Assembly (NCBI GenBank): GCA_965371445.1
Contig: CBDUYN010000020.1
Span: 26,557 to 90,556 of the forward strand
DNA from: DASWIG01 sp965371445
GTDB lineage: Bacteria > Acidobacteriota > Thermoanaerobaculia > Multivoradales > J023
DNA: 64,000 nt
Direction: 5' to 3'
Shown here: piece by piece, positions 37,001 to 45,000 of the stretch
Layout: each line of letters begins with the position of its first letter
Position numbering within the stretch: position 1 is the first letter of the stretch
The notes under the pieces: generated by a model
Told to the model about the DNA's origin: nothing
Seen by the model: the letters and a program-made list of their open reading frames with translations, nothing else
Database searches by the model: none
Translations under genes and position numbers: made by a program

Positions 37001-37270
37001 GCCGTGCCGGTCCCCGAACCGTTGCCGGAGACGCAGGCCGCCGCCTCGCCTCCCTTAAGCCTGATTTCGGGCCTTGGCGAACGGCGCGTCGAGCTGCTCG
37101 CCGGAGGTGGCATCGAGACGATGGAGCACCTGGCTCAGGCGGATCCGGAGACGGTGCGAGGGCTTCTGCCGAGGGTCTCCCAGGCGATGGCCGCCGACTT
37201 CGTCGAGCAGGCCCGAAAGCGGCTCGCCGCAAAGCGTTCCAGGCGCCGACGCCGATCTCGCAAGCGCTAA
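34091..37270 (+). CDS. Large beta-rich fibre-like protein with Cys cluster, HhH-like domain and polybasic tail
   Basis: The 1059-residue protein closes the operon. Residues 1-~850 are beta-rich with no clear family. Near 865-915 lies a Cys cluster (CFCSCCGCEQKMKK, later CASCGEPLLRFGG) compatible with metal binding. A PEPEP-type linker (~935-990) and a helical domain resembling helix-hairpin-helix/DUF4332 (SLISGLGERRVELLAGGG, ETMEHLAQADPETVRGLLPR) follow. The end is polybasic (RSRRRRRSRKR). The order suggests a fibre body with a separate terminal domain that could bind DNA or an acidic partner. It starts 57 bases after the previous stop. Confidence 0.7.
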   Translation: MIITDRYDSRELPFEGDRELVLRRLPAGARVLAARAFLTPGREVAAGEDRFTESLSFSNGTGDWGATKHVPTPTDWVEVDFHARRTLVEVSGSIPDLTTLEVDPGGGVWAEVNDRGALGGGPAFELSGSEPYPLPGLTVTRFKLTGTGANVSSVTIRSLPSNVRLSLGGAAPFWTHPGELSQTIPSPDFAAVLQAFLADAKVENGFYAVPLTLHSDTIARLEMRFEFEVVCRQSALPDGLDEVALRFDHGSVPVTRRNPLSVVVPTNAWIVATSGRATGSFTESRVAVGPTGPVEADSEMVDVSPELAQAQLLDFAEVVAADGVDLLLAAVDRTVRLELDFVEDTDGKPGGRSLLSAPVPFGLERESAGEPTWVSVALPAELQLAGTSWLALRSLEGEAQLSVRKAKAAEPSLQQSRDGGLSWRQSLAPKSEEPSVALFRLRHRPPTFRMPVEILAGEGEKAQRVSLARFDAQERVDLSLDFPEIGTAFNRYLNETARPVCSESEHLANGDFTEWIPSANDFTPLASAVALPLPGLPAEWSLTSGSISRRGLGGAFLGDFGCGAPVTALSQVVGVAGSCPYELSFSALAGAEDAVGEISWLSRYCGLLRTDPLPVRRGDVWKDPPLLHRLRVVAPPGSTQAEVRFLVPEGGVVLNGVSLRGTQEALLDADFGVSAATGELVGWQTRPEAGNGSTLRLADDGALHNVSPSEPLTLLQTVPAKASRDFELELDGRVFSLPVDAEPAAPAAAEGRLLWLRGDATPTGSVTSLAIATPGFEGRNARGTVPEDAASAQVELVLPASTGIQVRQLGLRFPESVEAPLSFIAETSGALAVRDLQVDWELVEIPPPAFPATGLCSPTPPGCQPGELADDACFCSCCGCEQKMKKTQALVTVAGRAVVAGECASCGEPLLRFGGAPLADATLLRSARPGAALRPVAVPPEPEPQADAPPEPEPPPPEPEPSPPEPKPQAAVPVPEPLPETQAAASPPLSLISGLGERRVELLAGGGIETMEHLAQADPETVRGLLPRVSQAMAADFVEQARKRLAAKRSRRRRRSRKR

Positions 37271-37430
37271 GCCGCGCGGCGGGCTCAGAGCCATGGCCGA
37301 CTACCTGGCCCGCGCCGCGACCGACCGCGAAGAGCTCTCCGGCAAGAAGCCCTCCAAGGAGGAGACCTGGAAAGGCCTCGAACGGATCGAGTACCTGAGC
37401 CCGTCGATCGAGCCAAGCAAGAGGGACGTC

Positions 37431-37697
37431 ATGACTGTCAAGAAGCTGAACCTGCCGATGCCGCCGGAGCTACATGAAGCCCTCTTCGCGGAGTCGCGAA
37501 GCCTGGGAGTCCCTGCCACTCGGATCGTCCGGTCGGCTCTCGAGGACTGGCTCGCCAAGCGCCGCCGAGCCCGCCTGGAAGAAGAGATCCATCGTTTCGC
37601 CACGACCTATGGCGGTACCGAGGTCGACCTCGACCCGCAACTGGAGCAGGCCGCGACGGAGGAGCTACTGCGGCTCGACGACGATGAGGCGTGGTGA
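37431..37697 (+). CDS. Ribbon-helix-helix-like antitoxin of the MazF locus
   Basis: ATG 37431 behind GAGGG gives 88 residues with the RHH-like strand VKKLNLPMPPELHEALFAES and the helix ATRIVRSALEDWLAKRRRAR. The acidic C-terminus is typical of a toxin-binding tail. The frame is open further upstream; ATG 37294 would add 46 residues that do not resemble the family. Its end overlaps the toxin gene by 14 bases, the usual coupling of a type II toxin-antitoxin pair. Confidence 0.75.
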   Translation: MTVKKLNLPMPPELHEALFAESRSLGVPATRIVRSALEDWLAKRRRARLEEEIHRFATTYGGTEVDLDPQLEQAATEELLRLDDDEAW

Positions 37698-37986
37698 AGT
37701 CCGCTGGGGGCTGCTCGAGCCCAGATCCGGCTCCGAGCAGAAGGGTCACCGGCCGGTGGTGGTCGTGTCCCACGATGGATTCAACAAGGCCGAGATTTGG
37801 CGCTCGGTGATCGTGGTTCCTCTTTCCACCTCGCAGCGTCAGCACGGCCCGACCGTCGTAGCCCTCTCCGCGTCCAAGACCGGCGAAGCGTCAAGCGTCG
37901 TCCAGGCGAGTTGGGGCGCTTTACGGCTGGATCCTGCCCGAGTCCATGAGATCCTGAGCGACGAAGATGGTCTCCTCGACGCTTGA
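37684..37986 (+). CDS. MazF/PemK-family endoribonuclease toxin
   Basis: The 100-residue protein begins MRRGEVRWGLLEPRSGSEQK and continues HRPVVVVSHDGFN and VIVVPLSTS, the conserved strands of MazF/PemK toxins that cleave mRNA. Length is close to the family norm and the gene looks intact. It overlaps both the antitoxin upstream and the PIN gene downstream (20 bases), so three genes form one unit. Confidence 0.85.
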   Translation: MRRGEVRWGLLEPRSGSEQKGHRPVVVVSHDGFNKAEIWRSVIVVPLSTSQRQHGPTVVALSASKTGEASSVVQASWGALRLDPARVHEILSDEDGLLDA

Positions 37987-38350
37987 TCAGGTCAAATCCG
38001 GCACCCGGGTCCTCATTGACGCCCCGATCTTCATCTACCACTTCACGGGAACCTCCGCCGAGTGTCGGGATTTCCTTTGTCGCTGCGAGGACGACGTCGT
38101 CCGCGAGCTGAGCCTCTACCAGGAGCAAGTCGACCAGATATCTCAGATGGAGATCGATATCGTGGCGCTGGATCTCCCGGTTCTTTCGGAAGCGACTTCG
38201 CTCAGAAAAAGCCTGGGATTCCTAACCAACGATTCCCTGCTCGCCGCAACCGCTCGCTTGCTGAACATTCAGGCGATCGCTTCCGCCGATCAAGACTTTT
38301 CCCGGTTGGACGGTACCGCGCTTTACTCGCCGACGGACATAAGTTGGTAA
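37967..38350 (+). CDS. PIN-domain protein, probably shortened
   Basis: The 127-residue product has the PIN start VLIDAPIFIYHFTGTSAECR and the C-terminal block FLTNDSLLAATARLLNIQAI followed by SADQDF. These hold the first and last acidic residues of PIN nucleases. The segment between residues ~40 and ~50 is shorter than in full-length PIN toxins and the usual central Glu helix is hard to place. It may be an inactivated or divergent toxin. It shares the MazF operon and has no separate antitoxin. Confidence 0.65.
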   Translation: MVSSTLDQVKSGTRVLIDAPIFIYHFTGTSAECRDFLCRCEDDVVRELSLYQEQVDQISQMEIDIVALDLPVLSEATSLRKSLGFLTNDSLLAATARLLNIQAIASADQDFSRLDGTALYSPTDISW

Positions 38351-38360
38351 GCTCGACCGG

Positions 38361-38759
38361 TCACACCACCATCCGTTCGGGCGGACCCACCGCGGCCTCG
38401 GTCTCCGAACGGATCCAGAAGACGGCGGCGTAGCCCTCTCGGTGCCGGTGGCAGTACTCGACCGCTGTCTGGGTCTTGCCAATGCCGCCAAGTCCCTGGA
38501 TCGCCTGTCCGAGGACGGCCCGTCCGCCGCCCCGGAGGGCTTCGTGGAGCTCGGCGAGGACGTCGGCGCGTCCGGTGAAGTAGGAGTCGCGGCGGGGGAC
38601 GTTCCAGAGGGACTTGGGTGGGGGCGGGGGCGCGGGGTGGTGGTGGACGTCGCCGACGTGGACCTTTTTGGCCTTGATGCCGCCGGTGACGACCTGGCCG
38701 TCCAGGTTGCCGGCGATCTCCAGCGATAGGTCTGCGTGCGAGGGGTCATCGGAGGACAT
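38361..38759 (-). pseudogene. N-terminal fragment of an NB-ARC/STAND NTPase
   Basis: From ATG 38759 the 132-residue frame has a short N-terminal module, a proline run and the start of an NB-ARC domain: PRRDSYFTGRADVLAELHEA, the P-loop GLGGIGKTQTA and AVFWIRSET. It stops just after the P-loop region, where intact proteins run for 600 residues or more. A further piece of the same kind of protein lies at 40.5-40.9 kb on the same strand, so the gene was split or rearranged. Confidence 0.75.
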
Positions 38760-38881
38760 GGTGGGATTATAGCGCGCGTTCTGGGTGGCAAGGCCAAGGA
38801 CCCGAGAGCCTCTTGATGAAGCCTCGAGCGGTGGATGGTCGTCCTCAGGAGGTTTGTTCGGCCTCGCCTTGGCCTTGTCTT

Positions 38882-38903
38882 CGGCGGCGGACGTCCGCCG
38901 CCG
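38882..38903. repeat. Perfect 22-base palindrome
   Basis: The sequence is self-complementary over 22 bases (core CGGCGGACGTCCGCCG) and lies between the STAND fragment and the next forward frames. No T-run follows, so it is not a typical terminator. It could be a protein-binding site. Confidence 0.4.
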
Positions 38904-38918
38904 GCGTCCTAGATCCCC

Positions 38919-39029
38919 ATGACCGACACCACCTCTCACCAAGGCGTCGCCTTGCGCCTCGACATCGAAACCGCCGCCGTCCTGACGCCGGAGCGGCGCC
39001 AGGACGACGAAGGGGAGGCCGCGTCGTGA
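38919..39029 (+). CDS. Possible small protein (36 residues) coupled to the next gene
   Basis: ATG 38919 opens a 36-residue frame (starting MTDTTSHQGVALRLDIETAA) whose TGA overlaps the GTG of the following gene. The overlap hints at translational coupling; no family is recognised and there is no strong ribosome-binding site. It may be a decayed gene end. Confidence 0.25.
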   Translation: MTDTTSHQGVALRLDIETAAVLTPERRQDDEGEAAS

Positions 39030-39600
39030 GCGCCGATGCCTGCCCGGGGTGCGGCCGTCCGCTACCGCCGCCCGACTGTCCGGAGTGCCGCCGCCCCAAG
39101 ACGGAACCGCCGCGGCCTGACCCTGCGGTCAAGGTGCTCTACCGTCTCGTAGGCTTCTCTACGGCGTCTGGTTCTTCGGGCCGCTTTCCACGCAAGGGTC
39201 AACGTGGGGGCAGTTTGGCGACTACTTCGGCGGGGTGCTCAATCCGGTCGTAGGGCTCGCGGCCCTGATCGCGCTCCTGTGGACCCTGAAGCTTCAACGT
39301 GAGGAGCTGAAGACCTCGATCGACGAGCTCAGGAAGACGGCCGAAGCCGCCAACAAGCAAGCGGAGACGGCCGAGCACCAGGCGAAAATCATGATCCGGA
39401 GCGCGGCTACGGCCGACGAGCAAGCAGAAATCATGATCCGGAGCGCGCGGGTTCAGGGTCTCAGTGCGGCCCATCAGGCTAGCTCCAGGCTCCAGGGGAG
39501 TATGAAAACAATGGAAGGGAAAGAACTTCAGGCAGAACTCAAAGAGCTACAAAGACTGCTCGACTTGCGAGAAGACCGCCAGGCCGACGTCAGAGGGTAG
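39026..39600 (+). pseudogene. Zinc-ribbon membrane/coiled-coil protein with a frameshift
   Basis: GTG 39026 behind GGGGAGG begins a frame with two CxxC pairs (CPGCGRPLPPPDCPECRRPK) that runs to about LYRLV near 39150. A -1 shift then joins LLYGVWFFGPLSTQGSTWGQ and FGDYFGGVLNPVVGLAALIA. This is the start of a membrane helix followed by a coiled coil to 39600. The YFGGVLNP wording is common in bacterial small membrane proteins with cytoplasmic coiled coils. A one-base indel or sequencing error in an otherwise continuous gene explains it. Confidence 0.6.
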
Positions 39601-39968
39601 CCGGCACGCCGGACCGCCAGGGTTTCAACCCAAGGTGGACGCCGTGTCGTCCTCGCCGCCACGATCATGTCGACCTGCGAAAGCGTCCGTCCTTTTCCGC
39701 GGAGCTCCTGGTAAACCTCCCCGTAGAGGAGTGCCGTTTCCATCTCGAGTGGCCAGATCTTGACGAACCGAAAGAGTCGTTTGAGGTGGGTGCGGTACTC
39801 CTCAGGCCGACTCACTTGCTGAATACCGGCTTCGATCTCGCAGAGCACAGGCACACAGGTCCCCAGCCGTTCCCCGGCCTTTCGAGCTGCTTCCAGTCGC
39901 TTGCGAACCTGTGTGCTACGAGTAACCGTCTGGCCAACATGGTTGGCGTCCAGAAGGTAGCCGGCCAT
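39590..39968 (-). pseudogene. VapC-like PIN toxin with degenerate C-terminus
   Basis: From ATG 39968 the frame reads as a VapC toxin: GYLLDANHVGQTV with the first Asp, VLCEIEAGI with the central Glu, and LSQVDMIVAA with the third acid. Beyond this the normal C-terminal acidic strand is missing. The open frame continues as arginine/serine-rich text to 39528, whereas the +1 frame continues RHGVHLGLKPW and stops at 39590. It shares one base with the upstream antitoxin stop, so the pair was once a coupled operon. Confidence 0.6.
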
Positions 39969-40219
39969 CAGCGTCCCATCTGTCGGCGGACGAGCTCTTT
40001 CGAAGCGGTCCTCTGCTCGGCAAGGCTCTCTAGGAAACGAGCATGGTCCTCGGCGGGAATCTCCTGAGCCGCCCTGTCGATCTCATTGAGGAGAGCCGAC
40101 GTTTCGTCGTCCCGCTCTTCCGGTTCGGGTTCGATCACCAGGACCTGCCCCTCTCGCCAATCGGCCGGCACGGGGCCCAGGAGTTGGATCGTCCCCTGTT
40201 GCAGCACGCCTCGGATCAT
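39968..40219 (-). CDS. AbrB-like antitoxin paired with the VapC-like gene
   Basis: ATG 40219 behind AAGGAG gives 83 residues. It starts MIRGVLQQGTIQLLGPVPAD and continues WREGQVLVIE, the swapped-hairpin pattern of VapB-type antitoxins of this class, with a helical toxin-binding C-terminus (SALLNEIDRAAQEIPAEDHA). It lies directly upstream of the VapC-like toxin, with stop and start overlapping by one base. The antitoxin itself looks intact. Confidence 0.8.
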   Translation of the reverse strand: MIRGVLQQGTIQLLGPVPADWREGQVLVIEPEPEERDDETSALLNEIDRAAQEIPAEDHARFLESLAEQRTASKELVRRQMGR

Positions 40220-40305
40220 GGTGGGTCTCCTTCCTCGCCACCAGGATACCACATCTGCCGTTGCCGCCCGGCGTCAGGAAGGCGCTCCGCCACAGGTTCA
40301 GCGGC

Positions 40306-41076
40306 TCATGGCGCGCGGTACTCGTAGAAGTCGAACGGGCACAGCCGCCGAAAGCCCAGCCGGACGCAGATCGGTTCGGAGGCGGACGAGGCGTGGAGCA
40401 GCAAGGCCTTCGTCGGTGACGGCGTCGCGTTCGACGACGGCAACGATGTCGGCTGATCTCCTGCCTCCGCGGCAGAAGGCGGGTCACCGTCCTGGGGGCT
40501 CGTCTTGCCTTCTTCGCCAAGCCCGTCACGAACCACCGCCTGCACCATACGGTGGACACTTATCGTCCGGTCCTCCACCTCTCGCTCGACGAGCGAGTAC
40601 CTCAAGAGCGGTACCCAGACCTCCGCGACGTCCTCGCCGGCCAGAGCTTCGGCGAGCGCCGGACCGAGTTCCGCGGCGCCCTCGTCGAAGATCTCGAGCG
40701 GAATCGCGTCCGGGGCAAGGAATGCAAGGACCCGCAGCAAGTCCGCGGACGCTTCCGAAGCCTTCGCGACCTCCTCGAAGCTCATCGACCAGGTCGTCGC
40801 CACGGTGTGCGGGTAGTCGCCCGTCTGAGGACGAACCTTCTCCAGCGTTCCAGGTGACGTCGGTGGTACATCTCCAGATAGGACCGCCCTCAAGACCGCC
40901 GCGAAGCTGGTGAAGAGGACCGGAAAACTCGGGGCCTCAGTCCCCTCGCCGAGGTAAGGGTTGATGAAGTCGAGGAGCTTCTCGGCCACACTCGCCCCCT
41001 GTTTCACGAACGCCGAGAGGACGAACAAACACGCCCTCGTTCGGTCCGTGACTTCTTTGGACATTCTTGCCTGCAT
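40306..41076 (-). pseudogene. In-frame mosaic of STAND winged-helix and GNAT fragments
   Basis: A 256-residue frame (ATG 41076 behind AAGGA) joins unrelated pieces. Residues ~1-75 are a helical region of unknown origin. Residues ~95-190 (TTWSMSFEEVAKASEASADL, LLRYSLVE, ISVHRMVQAVVRDGL) match the winged-helix part of NB-ARC/TPR proteins. The last ~40 residues (ALLLHASSASEPICVRLGFR, then RLCPFDFYEY) match the end of a GNAT acetyltransferase. No complete domain is present. It may be transcribed but is best read as fused debris. Confidence 0.6.
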
Positions 41077-41417
41077 GATACACATCCTTCTTTCTTGCCC
41101 GACCGGCGGCGGGCCGTCTTGGGTTCGGACTTTCGTCGCGACGATCGCGTCGGGTCCGGTGCCGGTGTGGCGGTCGCGGCTTCTCCCGGCCTCCCGGGTG
41201 GCGGGCGGTGCCGCGTCCATGTGAAAAGACTACGAGCAGAAAGCTCGCGGCTGAGGACCCGTCGTGCTTTTTGAGAATTTGAACGCTCGGTCGGTTCACG
41301 GTCGAAAGCGGCCGGACCCGCAGGGGGCCGAGGCCCGCGGGTTTGAAGAAATCTCAAGGCCGCCGCTTGTCGCGGAGGTTTTCCACAGGCCGGGCCGAAC
41401 CCTCCGGTAACTCAGGA
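41077..41417. other. Intergenic sequence without recognisable gene
   Basis: About 340 bases between the STAND/GNAT mosaic and the 43-bp repeat array. No conserved frame, strong promoter or hairpin stands out. Confidence 0.4.
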
Positions 41418-41804
41418 GACCCTGCGGTCAAAGGAGGGTGCCTCTCCTGGCGATGCGGGCGACCCTGCCCTCAAATGAGGGTGCCTCTCCTGGCGATGCG
41501 GGCGACCCTGCCGTCACGTCAGGGTGCCCCTTCCGGGGCCGGGCTTTACCGTTCGGTCAAGTGAGGTCAACCCTTCCGGAGAGCGGGCTGACCCTGGGCT
41601 CAACCGGGGGGCGTCTCTCCCGGACGTTCAGGTACCGTCCGGTCAGGTGAGGTCGACCCCCCGGAAGGCTCCGGAGACCCCAGGGAGAGGTGAGGTCGTA
41701 GCTCCCAACACCGCCGGAGACCCCAGGGAGAGGTGAGGTCGTAGGTCCCAACAGCGCCGGAGACCCCAGGGAGAGGTGAGGTCGTAGCTCCCAACAGCGC
41801 CGGA
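41418..41804. repeat. 43-bp tandem repeat array, nine units
   Basis: The element GACC(C) or TACC recurs at 41418, 41461, 41504, 41547, 41590, 41633, 41676, 41719 and 41762, exactly 43 bases apart each time. The first units share GAGGGTGCCTCTCCTGGCG, the middle ones GGTGAGGTC, and the last three (41671-41799) are nearly identical, with CAGGGAGAGGTGAGGTCGTA. No spacer diversity as in CRISPR is seen. Since 43 is not a multiple of three, coding is unlikely. The array ends against a truncated hydrolase gene. Confidence 0.85.
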
Positions 41805-41808
41805 AGCG

Positions 41809-41982
41809 GCGGTCAACGGCGATCTCTTTCCAACCGACGTGGCCTCGATCAAGAAGATCAAAGCCGATTTCAACGTCGTCGTCATGACACACATGGGTCA
41901 CTACCCGATGCTCGAACGGCCGGACGAGTTCAACCGGCATGTCTTGGACGTGGTCCAGGAGCTCACGTCCGACGGAAGGTGA
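41809..41982 (+). pseudogene. C-terminal stub of an alpha/beta-hydrolase gene
   Basis: The last 57 codons of an alpha/beta-hydrolase are recognisable: VNGDLFPTDVASIKKIKADF, then MTHMGHYPMLERPDEFNRHV with the presumed catalytic His in GHYPML, and a TGA at 41980. Everything upstream is replaced by the 43-bp repeat array. No start codon is in a sensible place. Confidence 0.75.
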
Positions 41983-42060
41983 AGGGCGGCCGGCTCGGTC
42001 TCTTCTCCGACTCCCCGTCGTTCTTCTCCCCTCTGCCTCTTCTCCGGCTCTTCTCTGGCC

Positions 42061-42098
42061 CCCTCTCCCTCTTCGTCTTATGTCTTGAGGGGAGAGGG
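42061..42098. repeat. REP-like hairpin over the end of the CHAT gene
   Basis: CCCTCTCCCTC (42061-42071) can pair with GAGGGGAGAGGG (42087-42098) with one bulge. The adjoining GGTTGGGGTGAGG is the wording that yields 'SPQPSP' at the ends of many bacterial proteins. The CHAT protein stop (42078-42080) lies in its loop, so its last residues (TSPQPSPLKT) are encoded by the repeat. Confidence 0.6.
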
Positions 42099-45000
42099 TT
42101 GGGGTGAGGTCCCCCGCCGAAGACCCTCCTCAATCTCCTCAACCAACTGACGCGCCCGTTGAATCATCTCCCCCGCCGACTCCCCATAGCTCTCGAACCC
42201 ACGCAGAGCGGCCCGAGCGTACGCCAAGGCGTCTTGCAGACGCCCCGCACCTTCAAGGCCGACGGCAACGTTGAAGCGGGTGCCAGAGGCATCGTAGACG
42301 TTGCCCTGCTTCTCCCGGTAGCGGATCGCATCGCGGTAATGCGGCAGGGCACGATCGAGGTCGCCCGCCGATTGATAGATATTACCAAGCTCACCGTGGG
42401 TAACCGCAAGATCATCAACCGCGTCCGCCGGAAAGAACTCGAGGGCTTGGTGGTAGAAACCGACGGCCTCGTTCAGACGACGCAGAAGCTCGTCTTCACC
42501 GCTCTTGCAGCTTCGGGCTTCCTGGAAACGTTCGATGGCCACGGAGCCCAACTGCCCGAGACATCGGCCGCGTCCCATTCGATCCTGTTCAGCCGTCAGC
42601 TCCAGGCCGCGCCGGTACCAGTGCTCGGCTTTATCGAGATCACGGATAGCGGAAAGATCCTTGTAGGCATGGCCGAGATTGAAGGCTATAGCCGCGGCTT
42701 CCTGTTGAGCACCTATGGCTAAGAAAAGATCTATCGCCTCTTGATAGGCAGATACGCACTCCTCACGCATCATTTCACGCCGAATATGGCCGAGTGTTTC
42801 CACCGAAACGGCCAGCGAGCGCACGCTATTGCGCTCCTCTCCGTCCAGCGACTCACGCGCCCGATTCAGGAATGGCGCAGCACGCTGCCGCTCCCAGGCC
42901 ACATCAGCCTGCTGCAGTCTTTCGGCCTCGGCCCAATTCCGCTCCTCGTAAGCCAGCCTCACCCGATACTCATTCACCAGGCCCCACTTTTCCTCCCGCC
43001 CCGCCAGCGGACCCTCCGTACCGGGATCGATAAAGTCCGGCACGATCTCCTCGACGAGCCGCTTCCACTCCGCCCGGCGACCGGTGTGGGCGTAGAGTAT
43101 GCGCAGACCCTGCATGTTGCCAGTGACACGATTCCACCAACCATGGACCCGCGCCAACCGACGCGCCTGAAGCAGGTTCGCCTCCTCGGCTCGAAGCGCG
43201 TCGATCACGTCGCGGTTCCCGTCCTCGTATTGCCTCCAGTAGTAGTTCCCCAGCTCCCCCATAGCCTCGACGAAAGCCCGGACGGCCGCCTCCTTCGAGC
43301 CGGCGTAGAAGCGCTCGAAGAGCCCGCGAAAGAACCACGGCAGCGCCGGATGGATCCCGTAGTATCCCCCGCCCTGACGCCTCAGCAGCCCCACCTCGGC
43401 GGCGCGGTCGAGCAGCGCGATGCCGTCGTCGCGGCTCAGGCCGCGCACCTCCGGGAGACACCACGACGCCTCGGGTTCTCCCATCCCTTTGAGCGCGTCC
43501 ACGTCCACAAACCCCTGGAAGAGGTGCAGCAAAGCCAGCCGACGCCGTTCCTCCTCGTCGAACGCGTGCTCGAAGCCGTACCCCAGCGACGCCCCCAGCG
43601 AACGCGACCGTCCCTCGCCGGCCTCGTCCTCGAACGCCGCCTCGCCCGTGCGCAAGCGGCGGACAAAGTCCCCGACGGCGTTCTTGCCTTCGATGCCGTC
43701 ACGCAGGGCCTGGCCCACCAGGACGGTCAGGGTCAGCGGGTTGCCCGCCGAGAAGTCGAGCAGCGGACGCCACTCCTTCATCACCACCGGCGGCCGTCCC
43801 ACCTTGGCGGCCAGGGCGCTCGCCAGACGGACCCGCTCCGTCAACGGCATCGGCGGCACCGCGATGCGCGCCGGCAAGTCGCCGAGCCAGTCGCGCTCGT
43901 CGCGACGCGACGTCAGGACGAAACGCGCTTTCGTGTCGCGGGCGGCGCGCAGGAAGCCGACGAGCTCGCGCTGCTCGTCCTCGCTCCAGGCCGACTCCGT
44001 CCCTGACGGGAAGCCCGTCACCGGCTCGACGTTGTCCCAGATCCACAGCACCGGCACCTGGGCCAGGACCTGGAGCGCCACCTGACGCCGGGTGGCGTCG
44101 TCGAGGGCCAGCCAGTGGACGCCCGACTGCTCGAGCATCTGGCCGAAGGTCTGTCCGACGCGGTCGAGCACCCGCGCGAGCGGCAGGTATTGCTCGAACG
44201 AGGTGAAGAGCACCGGACCCTCGACGCCTCCGGTCAACGCGTACCAGCGCGCGAACTCGGCCACCGTCGCCGTCTTGCCGCTGCCGGCGTAGGCGTGGAG
44301 CAGGACGATCTGGTGACGGTCGAAGGCGCGGTCGAGCGCCAGCAGGGTCTCGTCACGCCCGAAGAAGCCCGCGTCGGGAGTGGGCGGCAGGTCTGGGTCG
44401 AGGCTGCCTGAGGATGTGGTGTCGTCGGTAAGACGGATGGTGAGCTTGCCGTCGTCCGTGGTTTCGGGAAAGAGGGCGATCGGCGCCGCCTCGTAGACGA
44501 CGGGGACGGTCCAGTCCTGGAGGGGCAGCGCCTCGAAGCCGAGTGCGCGCAGCGGCTCGGCGTGGAGTTGCTTGCGTCCCAGGGTGACGGCCTCGCCCAG
44601 GGTCCGGCCGCGCACCAGCGATGCGTAGAGGTCGGCGACGAACTGCGCCGCCGTCACCACGTAGACGTTGTAGCGCATCGCCACCACGCCGCAGACGCCG
44701 GCGTCCATGACCTCCTGGGCGAGCGATCCCCAGGCCCTGGCACGGCGGTGGGGATCGGAGGCGTCGACGGCGAGCTCGTCGCCGCCGGACGCCTCGGCGT
44801 GTGCCGAGCGGCAAGCGTTCAGGATCAGCACCGGGACGCCGGTCTCGACCAGCAGCTCGGCGAGCTCGGGTCCGTCGACGAGACGTTGGTTGTCCTCGAT
44901 CTCGGGGTTCTCGAAGACCAGGTAGCCGTGGCGTCCCGGACGCGCGGTCCGCGGGTAGACCTGGGACGAGAAGCGTCGCGCGTCGAGCTCCAGGGGCTCG

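Noticed and set aside
13551..37270. Ordinary prophage or type VI secretion locus
   Set aside because: No terminase, portal, capsid, integrase or lysis genes for a phage; no TssJLM membrane complex or ClpV for T6SS.
37294..37430. N-terminal extension of the MazF-locus antitoxin
   Set aside because: The 46 extra residues do not resemble antitoxins and ATG 37431 has its own ribosome-binding site; kept only as an alternative start.
41418..41804. Coding repeats in the 43-bp array
   Set aside because: 43 is not a multiple of three, so no repeated peptide is maintained; open frames there are accidental.
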